The notes beneath the pieces were generated by a model, which had not been told where the DNA came from, did no database searches, and worked only from the letters and a program-made list of their open reading frames with translations. DNA of 64,000 bases from Chloroflexota bacterium (GTDB lineage: Bacteria; Chloroflexota; Dehalococcoidia; JACPQD01): positions 51,513 through 115,512 of the forward strand of contig JACPQD010000098.1 of assembly GCA_016190665.1 (NCBI GenBank), written 5' to 3'. Shown one piece after another: positions 28,706 through 36,587 of this stretch (the first letter of the stretch is position 1; each line of letters begins with the position of its first letter). The position numbers were made by a program, and so were the translations under genes.

Positions 28706-30478
28706 GTGCAGGAACCGAATTATGAAGCTCTTGGCCAAGGGCTTAAGCTCTATACCGACTCCATGAGGCGTTTCCTGAAAGAGAAGTTGACAGCCTTCTA
28801 CCACGGAAATTGGTGGGAAGCAGGGGTCATCAAAGCTCTCGCCGGCGAGCAGCGCACCAACGTGGAACTGAACGTCAAGCGGAGCCCCGAGAGGGACAAG
28901 ATAGACCACCTAGATGCCCCCCACTTGGAGCGCGTAGTCACGGGCAACTTCGATGGCGCCCTCCGGGGCATATTTCCGAACTACAAGAAGACCCTCTCAT
29001 GGCTGATGCGAGTGTCGGTCGCACGCAATGAGTACGCTCACCCCCGCTCGGGAGACATGTTGGCCGATGATGTGGCGGACGCGCTTTACCAAATGTGGCA
29101 AATTCTCGCTTCCGCCGGGCTGAAGGAAGCTGCAGAGGTGGAGAGGCTCAGAAATGCCGTCCTGCAACCGGACCCAGCAGCCGCTGAGGCTCCGGGTGGG
29201 CAAAGCGGATTGCTGCCCTCGATCGAGCATCTCCGGGAATGGCTGCCTGGCCAGCGTTACTTGTCGGAGCAACAAACAAAGCAGGCGGTGGTAGAGAGAA
29301 TGCTGGGGGTCCTTGGGTGGGACATTCACGACCCAAACGAGGTGTTGTGTGAATACGCTGTCGGAGACAGAAGACCCGACTACTGCTTGAGAGCCGACGG
29401 GAAAGACAAGGTCTTTATCGAAGCAAAGAAGATGGGAGAACGGCTGGAGTCCCATGAAGAGCAACTCCTGAGTTATTGTTTTCGGCGCGGCATCGGTCTC
29501 GGTGTTCTCACTAATGGCTCTCTCTGGTACCTGTACCTGCCTTTGCGCCCCGGCGACTGGGCAGAAAGGCGATTCTGCGTGGTCGACATCTTGAAAGATG
29601 AACCGGCAGTTGCGACTTCGAGACTGCAGGCTTTCCTGTCCCGCGAGAGTGTGGCGTCTGGCAAGGCAGTCGAGAGCGCGGAGAAAACGCAACGAGAACA
29701 GGAACAGGTGCGTACAATTAGTCAGACGCTTCCGAAAGCCTGGAACAGAATGATTTCTGACGGCGACGGTTCCTTGCTCGGTCGTCTTAGCGAAGCCACC
29801 GAGGAACTCTGTACTTACCGACCCGGCGACGAGGTCCTGAGAGAGTTTCTGGTCAACAATAGAGAACGCCTAACGCTGCCTGTCACTGCCGTCTCGCTCA
29901 TCTCTATTGATAAAGGGACCGCTAAGTCCGGAACTATCGCTAAGCGGTCCAACCAATGGTATCTAATATCGGATGCCACTAAGACCCCACACGGAATTGG
30001 CGAGCTCCGCAAGTTGGTTAGTTCCTATATGACCGAACGGGAATTGGCTAGATGGGATGAATTGGACAGTGCCAGAGACCACAATCGGCATGCCAAGATT
30101 CAGCTCCCCGTGCTGAACCGATTGGTCAAGGCCAACATCATAGCTCTGACTAGCGCTCCTCCCCACGCACGGCTCTCTAGCACAGGTACGTCCCATAGTA
30201 CTCGTCGTCGCAACATGCCTGACAGGTCGGCCACTAGTTCTGGCGATGGTAGGGGTCATCAGGGGAAGAACTCATGGTACCTGGCCAGTGACTCATCTAA
30301 GACCATGCACCCCTTGAATGACCTCAGGCAACTGCCTCACCTAACCGATGGAGAGCGGACACGGTGGGATGAGCTAACGAATGCCAGGGACCACAATCGG
30401 CATGGCAAGATACAACTTCCGATCCTCAGGAGGCTAGTTCACGCCGGTGTGGTTGTTGCGCCAAATGCCAAGAGGTGA
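28706..30478 (+). CDS. Swt1-HEPN / HsdR-N-like PD-(D/E)XK nuclease fusion with duplicated C-terminal module
   Basis: The 590-residue protein has three parts. Residues ~3-140 match the Swt1-like HEPN domain: NYEALGQGLKLYTDSMRRF, and ARNEYAHP with the R-x4-H RNase motif (R107, H112). Residues ~170-300 look like the N-terminal nuclease domain of type I restriction HsdR: RRPDYCLR (D225), VFIEAKK (E239, K241) and QLLSY (Q253, Y257), a full PD-(D/E)XK plus QxxxY set. Residues 418-483 and 524-586 are two copies of an unknown module (WYL-SD--KT and WDEL--ARDHNRH-KIQLP). GTG 28706 has GGAGGTG upstream. No ATPase or partner gene is adjacent. Sampled lines are ~50% G+C against ~68% in ligA, suggesting transfer. 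Probably a defence or toxin nuclease (inference). Confidence 0.75.
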   Translation: MQEPNYEALGQGLKLYTDSMRRFLKEKLTAFYHGNWWEAGVIKALAGEQRTNVELNVKRSPERDKIDHLDAPHLERVVTGNFDGALRGIFPNYKKTLSWLMRVSVARNEYAHPRSGDMLADDVADALYQMWQILASAGLKEAAEVERLRNAVLQPDPAAAEAPGGQSGLLPSIEHLREWLPGQRYLSEQQTKQAVVERMLGVLGWDIHDPNEVLCEYAVGDRRPDYCLRADGKDKVFIEAKKMGERLESHEEQLLSYCFRRGIGLGVLTNGSLWYLYLPLRPGDWAERRFCVVDILKDEPAVATSRLQAFLSRESVASGKAVESAEKTQREQEQVRTISQTLPKAWNRMISDGDGSLLGRLSEATEELCTYRPGDEVLREFLVNNRERLTLPVTAVSLISIDKGTAKSGTIAKRSNQWYLISDATKTPHGIGELRKLVSSYMTERELARWDELDSARDHNRHAKIQLPVLNRLVKANIIALTSAPPHARLSSTGTSHSTRRRNMPDRSATSSGDGRGHQGKNSWYLASDSSKTMHPLNDLRQLPHLTDGERTRWDELTNARDHNRHGKIQLPILRRLVHAGVVVAPNAKR

Positions 30479-30554
30479 GAAACACCAGTGGCGAAGGCGA
30501 GGGCAGAGCGAAGTTGGCGGCGACCACCAAATCATCGCACAAAAGGGGAGAGCG

Positions 30555-30842
30555 ATGGCAGTGAAAGTCATCATCGAGCGCAAAGCCAAGAAGGGACATG
30601 AAACGGACCTGGTCATGATGCTTCGGAAGCTGCGGGCGCACGCCCTGATGCAGCCGGGCTACATTTCCGGGGAGACCCTGGCGGCGGTGGATGACCCCAC
30701 CATCCGCATCGTCATCAGCGCCTGGCACCGGGCTGCGGACTGGAAGGCGTGGGAAGGCAGCGCGGAGCGCGCCGAAATCGAAGCGGCCATCGAGCCCCTG
30801 CTGGCCGCGCCTGCCAGGATCCGCGCTTACGTCGAGGTTTGA
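30555..30842 (+). CDS. Antibiotic biosynthesis monooxygenase (ABM) domain protein
   Basis: The 95-residue product has the small ferredoxin-like ABM fold: VKVIIERKAKKGHETDL, QPGYISGETLAA and IRIVISAWHRAADWKAWEGS. Members act as heme-degrading or quinol-type oxygenases, or have unknown roles; no specific substrate can be assigned. ATG 30555 has GGGGAGAG upstream. Longer readings upstream are out of keeping with the family. It lies nine bases before the sugar transferase. Confidence 0.82.
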   Translation: MAVKVIIERKAKKGHETDLVMMLRKLRAHALMQPGYISGETLAAVDDPTIRIVISAWHRAADWKAWEGSAERAEIEAAIEPLLAAPARIRAYVEV

Positions 30843-30850
30843 TCCCAGCA

Positions 30851-32251
30851 GTGAAAGGCCCACTCTACCCCCTCTTGACTCTCACCATGATAGCCCTCGA
30901 CGTTCTGATGGCCATCTTGGCCGTGCTCGTCGCTTACTATATCCGCTTCACCACGGGATGGATCCCCTTCACGGTGTTGCACCCCTTGCAAGCCTATTCC
31001 GGCCTGATCCTGATTCAGGGTCTTGCCGTGCCCCTCGTATTCGCTTTTCGAAGCCTTTACCGGTTCAGAAGACACATATCCCGAATCGATGAGTTTCAGA
31101 AAGTCTTCACGGCCGTATCCATCGCCACCGTGATCTCCCTGGCCGCCACCGCCCTCTTCGCGCGGGACTTTGAATACGCCCGTGTCGTCCTGGCGCTAAC
31201 CTGGGTATTATCTGTCGCCTTCATTTGGGTAGCCAGAGTCTGCCAGTACTGGATCCGCAGCGTGCTCTTCCGCGCGGGAGTGGCCGAAAGCCGCGTCCTC
31301 ATCGTGGGGACCGGCGAGTTGGGGCGGAACATCGCCGAGAAGATCCGTGAATCGCCGGAATCGGGCTATCGCACTGCCGGCTTTATCCGCGATAACGGTG
31401 TGAGTTCCACCGAGCGCGCCGGGCTGAAATGCCTGGGCGGGATCGAGGAGATAGGGTCCATTGTCCACCAGCACCGCATCAATGAAGTTATTATCGCCGA
31501 GCCTTCGCTGTCGCACTTGCAGATAATGGACATCGTTTACCGGTGCGAACGCGAGAAGGTGGATATCAAGGTCTTCCCGGATGTGTTTCAGATTATCTCG
31601 TCGGAGGTCTCCATAGACGACCTCAAGGGGTTGCCCATGCTCAGCGTCAGAGATGTGGCGCTTCGCGGCTGGAATCTGACCCTGAAACGGGCGATGGATA
31701 TCATCATGAGTTCTGCGGCTCTGCTGATCTTCTCTCCCTTGATGCTGCTGACGGCCCTCCTGGTCAGGCTGACATCCGAAGGACCAGTGTTCTACGTCCA
31801 GGAGCGGGTGGGGCTGGACGGCAAGCCTTTCCCCGTGATTAAGTTCCGGTCGATGCGGGTCGACGCGGAGCGGGACACCGGGCCGGTGTGGGCCAAAGCG
31901 GAAGACCCCCGCGCAACGCCCGTGGGCCGCCTCCTCCGGCGTCTGTCGCTGGACGAGTTGCCGCAGCTGGTCAACGTCCTCATCGGTGAGATGAGCGTCG
32001 TCGGGCCGAGGCCGGAACGCCCCCATTTCGTCGAGCAGTTCAGCCGGCGCATTCCGCGCTATCTGGACCGCCACAAAGAGAAGACGGGGCTGACCGGCTG
32101 GGCGCAGGTCAACGGCCTCAGGGGCGACGTCAGCATAGAGGAGCGCACCGCCTACGATCTCTGGTACGTGGAACATTGGACGCCCTGGCTGGACCTGAAG
32201 ATAATCGCCCGTACCATAGTTGAGATTTTCAGGGGAAGGAATGCTTATTAA
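30851..32251 (+). CDS. Polyprenyl glycosylphosphotransferase (initiating sugar transferase)
   Basis: Transfers a sugar 1-phosphate to undecaprenyl phosphate to begin a polysaccharide repeat unit. The ~466 residues have four to five N-terminal membrane segments, a CoA-binding-like Rossmann domain (VLIVGTGELGRNIAEKI, ~120), another membrane segment and the C-terminal catalytic domain with FPVIKFRSMRVDAE, LRRLSLDELPQLVNVL, MSVVGPRPERPHFVEQF and GLTGWAQVNGLRG. GTG 30851 is the best start, just after the ABM gene. It may serve the glycan operon at 14.7-25.5 kb. Confidence 0.9.
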   Translation: MKGPLYPLLTLTMIALDVLMAILAVLVAYYIRFTTGWIPFTVLHPLQAYSGLILIQGLAVPLVFAFRSLYRFRRHISRIDEFQKVFTAVSIATVISLAATALFARDFEYARVVLALTWVLSVAFIWVARVCQYWIRSVLFRAGVAESRVLIVGTGELGRNIAEKIRESPESGYRTAGFIRDNGVSSTERAGLKCLGGIEEIGSIVHQHRINEVIIAEPSLSHLQIMDIVYRCEREKVDIKVFPDVFQIISSEVSIDDLKGLPMLSVRDVALRGWNLTLKRAMDIIMSSAALLIFSPLMLLTALLVRLTSEGPVFYVQERVGLDGKPFPVIKFRSMRVDAERDTGPVWAKAEDPRATPVGRLLRRLSLDELPQLVNVLIGEMSVVGPRPERPHFVEQFSRRIPRYLDRHKEKTGLTGWAQVNGLRGDVSIEERTAYDLWYVEHWTPWLDLKIIARTIVEIFRGRNAY

Positions 32252-33116
32252 GCGCGGCAGCGGCTTGCTGCTTTGGCGAAGCAGGAAGCAAGAAGTCCCG
32301 ACGCGTCCCGACTTCAGTCGGGACAGGGTCGGGACGGGAAGCAAGAAGGAGAGAACGCTTGCCAGGTCTGTCAGGGGCCCGCTTGCCCTCTCATGGGCCG
32401 CCCTTTTCCTGCTAATAGCGACCCCGGTGGCGGAATCGGGGCCCCGTATGACTCCGGCGCTGCAGACCCCCACACCGAGCGCCACTGTCTTCGCCTCACA
32501 GGTCATCTATATGCCCCTGCAAAAGCCGGACCCAACGCCTCAGGACGTCGGCGGCATAGTCGTCGACAGGGCGGGGGCGGGGATGAGTGGAATCCCTGTG
32601 AAGGCCACGGCGCCCGGTTTCGAAGCGGTGACGACTACAGTGGAGGGAGGCGTGTTCCACTTCATCCTCAACGTTGGCAACTACGCAATCCAACCTATCA
32701 ACCTCCCTAGCCAGCCTGCTTCCATAACCGTCGACGGGCAGAGGCGCATCCGGGTGGAGTTCCGCGAACGCGATCGAGTCGTGCAGCCGGCTACCCCGAC
32801 GCCCTCGCCCACTTCAACGCCCACCCCCCTCCCGACGCCGGCCACCCAGCCCACAGCCACAGCTACTCCTACGGCGCGACCCACGGACACGCCGACGCCG
32901 CTGCCAACGCTGGCCATAGGCTCGCCAGTAGTAACTCCCTTGTTCCTGTCGCCCACGGCGACGCCCGCTACACCGAGGCCCACCGCGACGCCTTCAGCGA
33001 TCGGCCGGTCAGAGCCGGTCAACCTCACTCCCTGGGTGTATGCCTTCCTTGCGGGGACCGCTTTCGCTGTCCTGGCCGCCGCTGTGGCGCTGCTCGTCTC
33101 TCTTTTGCGCCGATAG
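32241..33116 (+). CDS. Pro/Thr-rich membrane-anchored protein with a carboxypeptidase-regulatory-like domain
   Basis: The 291 residues comprise a repeat-derived N-terminus (~14-36), a signal/anchor segment (LALSWAALFLLIATPVAES), a small beta domain (GGIVVDRAGAGMSGIPVKAT and following) like carboxypeptidase regulatory or Ig-type folds, a TPTPSPTSTPTPLPTP-type low-complexity stalk (~185-260) and a C-terminal membrane helix. Function unknown; probably displayed at the surface. ATG 32241 overlaps the sugar transferase by 11 bases. The start is uncertain because the CCCGAC repeat lies in the first 35 codons. Confidence 0.6.
   Translation: MLIKRGSGLLLWRSRKQEVPTRPDFSRDRVGTGSKKERTLARSVRGPLALSWAALFLLIATPVAESGPRMTPALQTPTPSATVFASQVIYMPLQKPDPTPQDVGGIVVDRAGAGMSGIPVKATAPGFEAVTTTVEGGVFHFILNVGNYAIQPINLPSQPASITVDGQRRIRVEFRERDRVVQPATPTPSPTSTPTPLPTPATQPTATATPTARPTDTPTPLPTLAIGSPVVTPLFLSPTATPATPRPTATPSAIGRSEPVNLTPWVYAFLAGTAFAVLAAAVALLVSLLRR
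32296..32338. repeat. Dispersed CCCGAC palindromic repeat, copy 2, in coding sequence
   Basis: TCCCGACGCGTCCCGACTTC, then AGTCGGGACAGGGTCGGGAC. It forms a strong hairpin. It encodes EVPTRPDFSRDRVGTG near the N-terminus of the membrane protein and is flanked by GAAGCA/GAAGCAAGAAG words. Confidence 0.65.
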
Positions 33117-33117
33117 C

Positions 33118-33714
33118 ATGAAACTCATCGTAGGTCTGGGCAACCCGGGACGGGAATACGCAAGCAGCCGCCACAACGTGGGCTTCCAGTGCCTGGATTC
33201 CTTCGCCCAGAAGCATGGGCTCGGCTTCGGGAAACGTCAGTTCAACTCGCGAATAGCCACGGGAATGGTTGAGGGCCAACAGGTAATGCTGGCCAAGCCC
33301 CAGACCTTCATGAATCGCAGCGGCGACGCCGTGGGACCTATGGTCCATTTCTTCCGCCTGCCTCTGCCGGACCTCCTGGTCATCCACGATGACCTGGACT
33401 TGCCCTTGGGCAGAATCCGCATTCGTGAGAGGGGAGGCGCTGGCGGCCACAACGGGATTAAATCGATAATCGCCTCCCTGGGAGGCGAGAGGCAATTTCC
33501 GCGGATCCGGGTGGGCATCGGACGCCCCGGGGAAGACCAGGCCGGCAAGAGGACAGGCGAAGATGTGATAGACTATGTCTTGAGCAGCTTCACGCCAGAC
33601 GAGACGGCCGTGATGAAAGAGGTCTGTATGTGGGTGAATGAGGTCATCCTCTGCGTCCTGAGGGAGGGCATCATTAGCGCCATGAACCGGTACAATCAGG
33701 GAGGCGCACGTTGA
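33118..33714 (+). CDS. pth: Peptidyl-tRNA hydrolase
   Basis: Recycles peptidyl-tRNA released during translation. The 198 residues begin MKLIVGLGNPGREYASSRHN with the catalytic His20 region, then KPQTFMNRSGDAV, LLVIHDDLDLPLGRIRIR (catalytic Asp) and GGAGGHNGIKSI. Family length. ATG 33118 lies one base after the preceding stop. The 3' end overlaps pyrD by four bases (TTGA). Confidence 0.96.
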   Translation: MKLIVGLGNPGREYASSRHNVGFQCLDSFAQKHGLGFGKRQFNSRIATGMVEGQQVMLAKPQTFMNRSGDAVGPMVHFFRLPLPDLLVIHDDLDLPLGRIRIRERGGAGGHNGIKSIIASLGGERQFPRIRVGIGRPGEDQAGKRTGEDVIDYVLSSFTPDETAVMKEVCMWVNEVILCVLREGIISAMNRYNQGGAR

Positions 33715-34670
33715 ATCTGGCCGTCGAGCTTGCCGCCAACCGCAAGCGCGGCCTGCTGCTGCCCAATCCCGTCATGGCGGCATCGGGCACCTTCGGATAC
33801 GGGACAGAGTACGCCCGGTTTGTGGACATCCAGAAGCTGGGCGCCATCATCTGCAAAGGCACGACCCTGCGAGCGAGGCGAGGCAATCCTCAGCCAAGGC
33901 TGGTGGAAACGGCCTGCGGCGTCCTGAACTCCATCGGCCTGCAGAATATCGGCGTGAAGGCGCTCATAAGGCAGAGGGCGCCGATCTGGTCCGGATGGCG
34001 GGCGCCGGTGATAGTCAACATCGCCGGAGAGCACCCTGAGGAATACGCTCGCCTGGCCGCCATGTTGGAGGACGTGCCGGGCGTCAGCGGGATCGAAGTG
34101 AATATCAGTTGCCCCAACGTAGCCCGGGGCGGCATGACCTTTGGGGCGCTTCCCGAGCTGGCGGCTGAGGTCACGGCGGCCGTCAGGGAGGCCACCACCC
34201 TTCCGATGATGGTGAAGCTGTCGCCGAATGTGGGGGACATAGTGGCGGTGGCGCAAGCGGTGGAGGAGGCCGGGGCCGACGCCATCTCCCTGACCAACAC
34301 CTTCGTCGGCATGGCCATAGACGTCACACGGCGGCGACCCGTCTTCGCCAACGTCGTCGCGGGCCTGTCCGGACCGGCCATCAAGCCCCTGTCCCTGCAC
34401 ATGGTCTATCGCGTAGCGGGAGCGGTCAAGGCGTCCATCGTGGGTTGCGGAGGGATATCCACCGCCAGCGACGCCCTGGAGTTCATCATGGCCGGGGCGG
34501 TGGCTGTGCAGGTGGGGACCGCGAACTTCGTTAATCCACGGGTATGCCTCGACATAATCGAAGGCATAGAACGCTTCATGGAAGAGGCGGGCATCGGAGA
34601 CATAAAGGAGCTTGTCGGCGCGGCCAGACCGAAGGGCAAAGGAGGCAAAGCGCCCGCTTGTTACACGTAG
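33711..34670 (+). CDS. pyrD: Dihydroorotate dehydrogenase, class 1B catalytic subunit
   Basis: Oxidises dihydroorotate to orotate in pyrimidine synthesis using FMN. The 319 residues include LPNPVMAASGTFGYGTEYA, EVNISCPNVARGG with the class 1 catalytic Cys, KLSPNVGDI and GCGGISTASDALEFIMAGA. Class 1B enzymes pass electrons to the Fe-S/FAD subunit PyrK, which is not in the window. TTG 33711 overlaps pth. The product is about 15 residues longer than many at the C-terminus (RPKGKGGKAPACYT). Confidence 0.93.
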   Translation: MNLAVELAANRKRGLLLPNPVMAASGTFGYGTEYARFVDIQKLGAIICKGTTLRARRGNPQPRLVETACGVLNSIGLQNIGVKALIRQRAPIWSGWRAPVIVNIAGEHPEEYARLAAMLEDVPGVSGIEVNISCPNVARGGMTFGALPELAAEVTAAVREATTLPMMVKLSPNVGDIVAVAQAVEEAGADAISLTNTFVGMAIDVTRRRPVFANVVAGLSGPAIKPLSLHMVYRVAGAVKASIVGCGGISTASDALEFIMAGAVAVQVGTANFVNPRVCLDIIEGIERFMEEAGIGDIKELVGAARPKGKGGKAPACYT

Positions 34671-34683
34671 GGGTTGTCCATGT

Positions 34684-34716
34684 AGACCTCCGAGGTCTTT
34701 GAGACCTCGGAGGTCT
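34684..34716. repeat. Double palindrome AGACCTCCGAGGTCT, copy 1
   Basis: Two 15-bp palindromic units (34684-34698 and 34702-34716) that are also inverted copies of each other. They begin 14 bases after the pyrD stop, between convergent genes. A diverged relative lies at 44645-44676. They could form a long hairpin and act as a two-way terminator. GCAGGCATGCCTGC-like palindrome follows. Confidence 0.65.
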
Positions 34717-34777
34717 GGCAGGCATGCCTGCGCTCTGAATAGCGGCGGCGAGCCGCCGCCCTCCACAGCAGCGTTCC

Positions 34778-35743
34778 CTACTCTTCCAGCTCGTGGATCC
34801 AGCTATTCAAGAGGGCTTTGTTGTTAATTATCTCCAGCGAGGCGGAGTAGGGGTCCTGTGTTCCTGCGCCAACCGCCTCCAACGACGCCTTTAAGCGACC
34901 GTTCTTCTTGACCAGCTCAAGCAGTCTGCCTTCCACCTTCTCGCGGATGACCTGGAGGAACTCTGCTTCGCGCTGCTCCCGTCTGCGCTCCACCAGCTTT
35001 CCGCATTCCGTCATGGCTCTCCGGTGCTTCTCAACGTTCTCGTAGAGCTCCGCGACGCCAACATCGTTGTTGGCCTGGGTCAGGAGCACCGGCGGCTGCC
35101 AGCCGGGCCTGGGGCCAATCCGCAGCATCGCCTCCAACTCCGCCTTGAGGTAGTCTGCGCCGCCGCGGTCGGCCTTGTTGACCACGAAGATATCCGCGAT
35201 CTCCATTAGCCCGGCCTTCATCGTCTGTATGGCATCGCCTGCCTCCGGCACCAGGACCACTACCACAGTATCAGCGGAGCCCATGACATCCAGTTCAGTC
35301 TGGCCGACGCCCACCGTCTCAATGAGAACGATGTCCTTGCCGAAAGCATCCAGCAGCTTTATCACCCCTTTGGTGGAACGTGGCAGCCCGCCCTGGCTGC
35401 CTCGAGTGGCCATGCTCCGGATGAAGACGCCGCTGTCCAGGTAGTGCTGCTGCATGCGTATGCGGTCGCCAAGAACGGCCCCGCCGGAGAAGGGGCTGGT
35501 GGGGTCCACAGCTATGATGCCTACGGTGAGCTCCCGGCCCCGCATCACGTGGGTCAATCTGTCCACGATCGTGCTCTTGCCGCCGCCAGGCGGCCCGGTG
35601 ACGCCGATAACGTGAGCGCGACCGGTGCGAGGATAGATAAGCTTCATTATCTCGGGCACCTCGGGGGCGTCTCTCTCGACCATGGATATGAGTCGAGCCA
35701 GGGGCTGCTGGGCGCCCCCGAGCATCTTCTCCACCAGATCCAT
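34778..35743 (-). CDS. meaB: Methylmalonyl-CoA mutase-associated GTPase (MeaB/ArgK)
   Basis: G3E-type GTPase that loads and protects adenosylcobalamin in acyl-CoA mutases. The 321 residues show the P-loop GVTGPPGGGKSTIVDRL (~50-66), VDPTSPFSGGAVLGDRIRM, LIETVGVGQTELDV and NKADRGGADY. ATG 35743 shares a base with the mutase small-subunit stop (TAATG) and has GAGGTG upstream. Last gene of the acyl-CoA mutase operon. Confidence 0.95.
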   Translation of the reverse strand: MDLVEKMLGGAQQPLARLISMVERDAPEVPEIMKLIYPRTGRAHVIGVTGPPGGGKSTIVDRLTHVMRGRELTVGIIAVDPTSPFSGGAVLGDRIRMQQHYLDSGVFIRSMATRGSQGGLPRSTKGVIKLLDAFGKDIVLIETVGVGQTELDVMGSADTVVVVLVPEAGDAIQTMKAGLMEIADIFVVNKADRGGADYLKAELEAMLRIGPRPGWQPPVLLTQANNDVGVAELYENVEKHRRAMTECGKLVERRREQREAEFLQVIREKVEGRLLELVKKNGRLKASLEAVGAGTQDPYSASLEIINNKALLNSWIHELEE

Positions 35744-36141
35744 TACTTCTTCACCTCTGCCCTTATGTAATCGGCGATCTGCTTTATGGCGGTGCCCGGC
35801 CCGAAGACGGCCTTGATGCCGCTCTCCCGGAGGAAGGGAATATCCTCCTTCGGAATAATCCCTCCCGCGATGACCAGAACATCGTCGGCGCCCCGCGTCT
35901 TCAACTGCTTCACCGTCTCCGGGAAGAGGTAGCGATGGGCGCCGGAGAGGCAACTCAAGCCCACCACATCTACATCTTCCTGGACCGCTGCCTGCGCGAT
36001 ATTCTCCGGCGTCTGGCGCAGCCCCGTGTAAATAACCTCCATCCCCTCGTCCCTGAGCCCCAGGCTCAGGACCCGGGCGCCACGGTCATGGCCGTCCAGA
36101 CCGGGCTTCGCAATGAGCACTCGTATCCGCTTATCCGACAT
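35743..36141 (-). CDS. mcmB: Acyl-CoA mutase small subunit (B12-binding)
   Basis: Binds the lower axial face of cobalamin for the split mutase. The 132 residues begin RIRVLIAKPGLDGHDRGARV with the D-x-H-x-x-G base-off motif, then VDVVGLSCLSGAHRYLFPE and VLVIAGGIIPKED. Standalone small subunits are usual in archaea and Chloroflexota. It is separated from the large subunit by the carboxylase genes but lies in the same operon. Confidence 0.94.
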   Translation of the reverse strand: MSDKRIRVLIAKPGLDGHDRGARVLSLGLRDEGMEVIYTGLRQTPENIAQAAVQEDVDVVGLSCLSGAHRYLFPETVKQLKTRGADDVLVIAGGIIPKEDIPFLRESGIKAVFGPGTAIKQIADYIRAEVKK

Positions 36142-36176
36142 TCTGGTTTCCTCCTCTTGCGAGCTATCAGGTTGCA

Positions 36177-36190
36177 GCGGTCAGACCCGT
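36177..36190. repeat. Fragment of the TCGGAC/GTCAGACC repeat family
   Basis: GCGGTCAGACCCGT in the 92-base gap between the biotin carrier and the mutase small subunit, identical to the start of the 41012-41048 copy. Confidence 0.4.
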
Positions 36191-36233
36191 TTATCATCCA
36201 ACGGATCAAGTGGACTTTGTGGACGGGCATTCA

Positions 36234-36587
36234 TCACTCAACATTCATCATTACCATCGGCTGGCGCGTCCTTACAAACTGGCCAGCGGTCACGAGAACA
36301 TCCTTCACCCTGCCCGCCCTGGGCGAGGCGATGGGGGTCTCTATTTTCATGGACTCCATCACCAGAAGGGTATCGCCGACCTTCACGATATCCCCGCGGC
36401 TCACATTGATCATCATGACGGTCCCCGGCATGGGCGCGAGCACCGCCCCTTCTGCCACTGGCGGCAACCATTGCGCGGTCCCCCTGGACTCACTTTGACG
36501 AGTGGCCGGCGCCTCCGCCACCTCCGCCACCTCCTCGACCTCCACCTCGTAGGTCTCTCCTTCTACGGTGACGCGCAACTTCTTCAT
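36234..36587 (-). CDS. Biotin carboxyl carrier protein of an acyl-CoA carboxylase/decarboxylase
   Basis: The 117-residue carrier has a C-terminal biotinyl domain: VLAPMPGTVMMINVSRGDIV, LLVMESMKIETPIASP (biotinylated Lys in ESMK; ES-M-K in place of the usual A-M-K-M) and a hydrophobic end. An acidic, Ala/Val-rich linker precedes it. It delivers CO2 to the carboxyltransferase encoded two genes upstream. ATG 36587 overlaps the small upstream gene by four bases. A biotin carboxylase subunit is not seen in the window. Confidence 0.9.
   Translation of the reverse strand: MKKLRVTVEGETYEVEVEEVAEVAEAPATRQSESRGTAQWLPPVAEGAVLAPMPGTVMMINVSRGDIVKVGDTLLVMESMKIETPIASPRAGRVKDVLVTAGQFVRTRQPMVMMNVE

Noticed and set aside
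30447..30554. N-terminal extension of the ABM monooxygenase
   Set aside because: The extension lacks homology-like content, while ATG 30555 has a strong SD and matches the family start.
31208..32506. 432-codon minus-strand frame opposite the sugar transferase
   Set aside because: Shadow; the plus strand encodes all catalytic motifs of a polyprenyl glycosylphosphotransferase.
35744..35953. N-terminal extension of MeaB
   Set aside because: It would read antisense-like codons within the mutase small-subunit gene; ATG 35743 with an SD overlaps its stop in the normal coupled manner.
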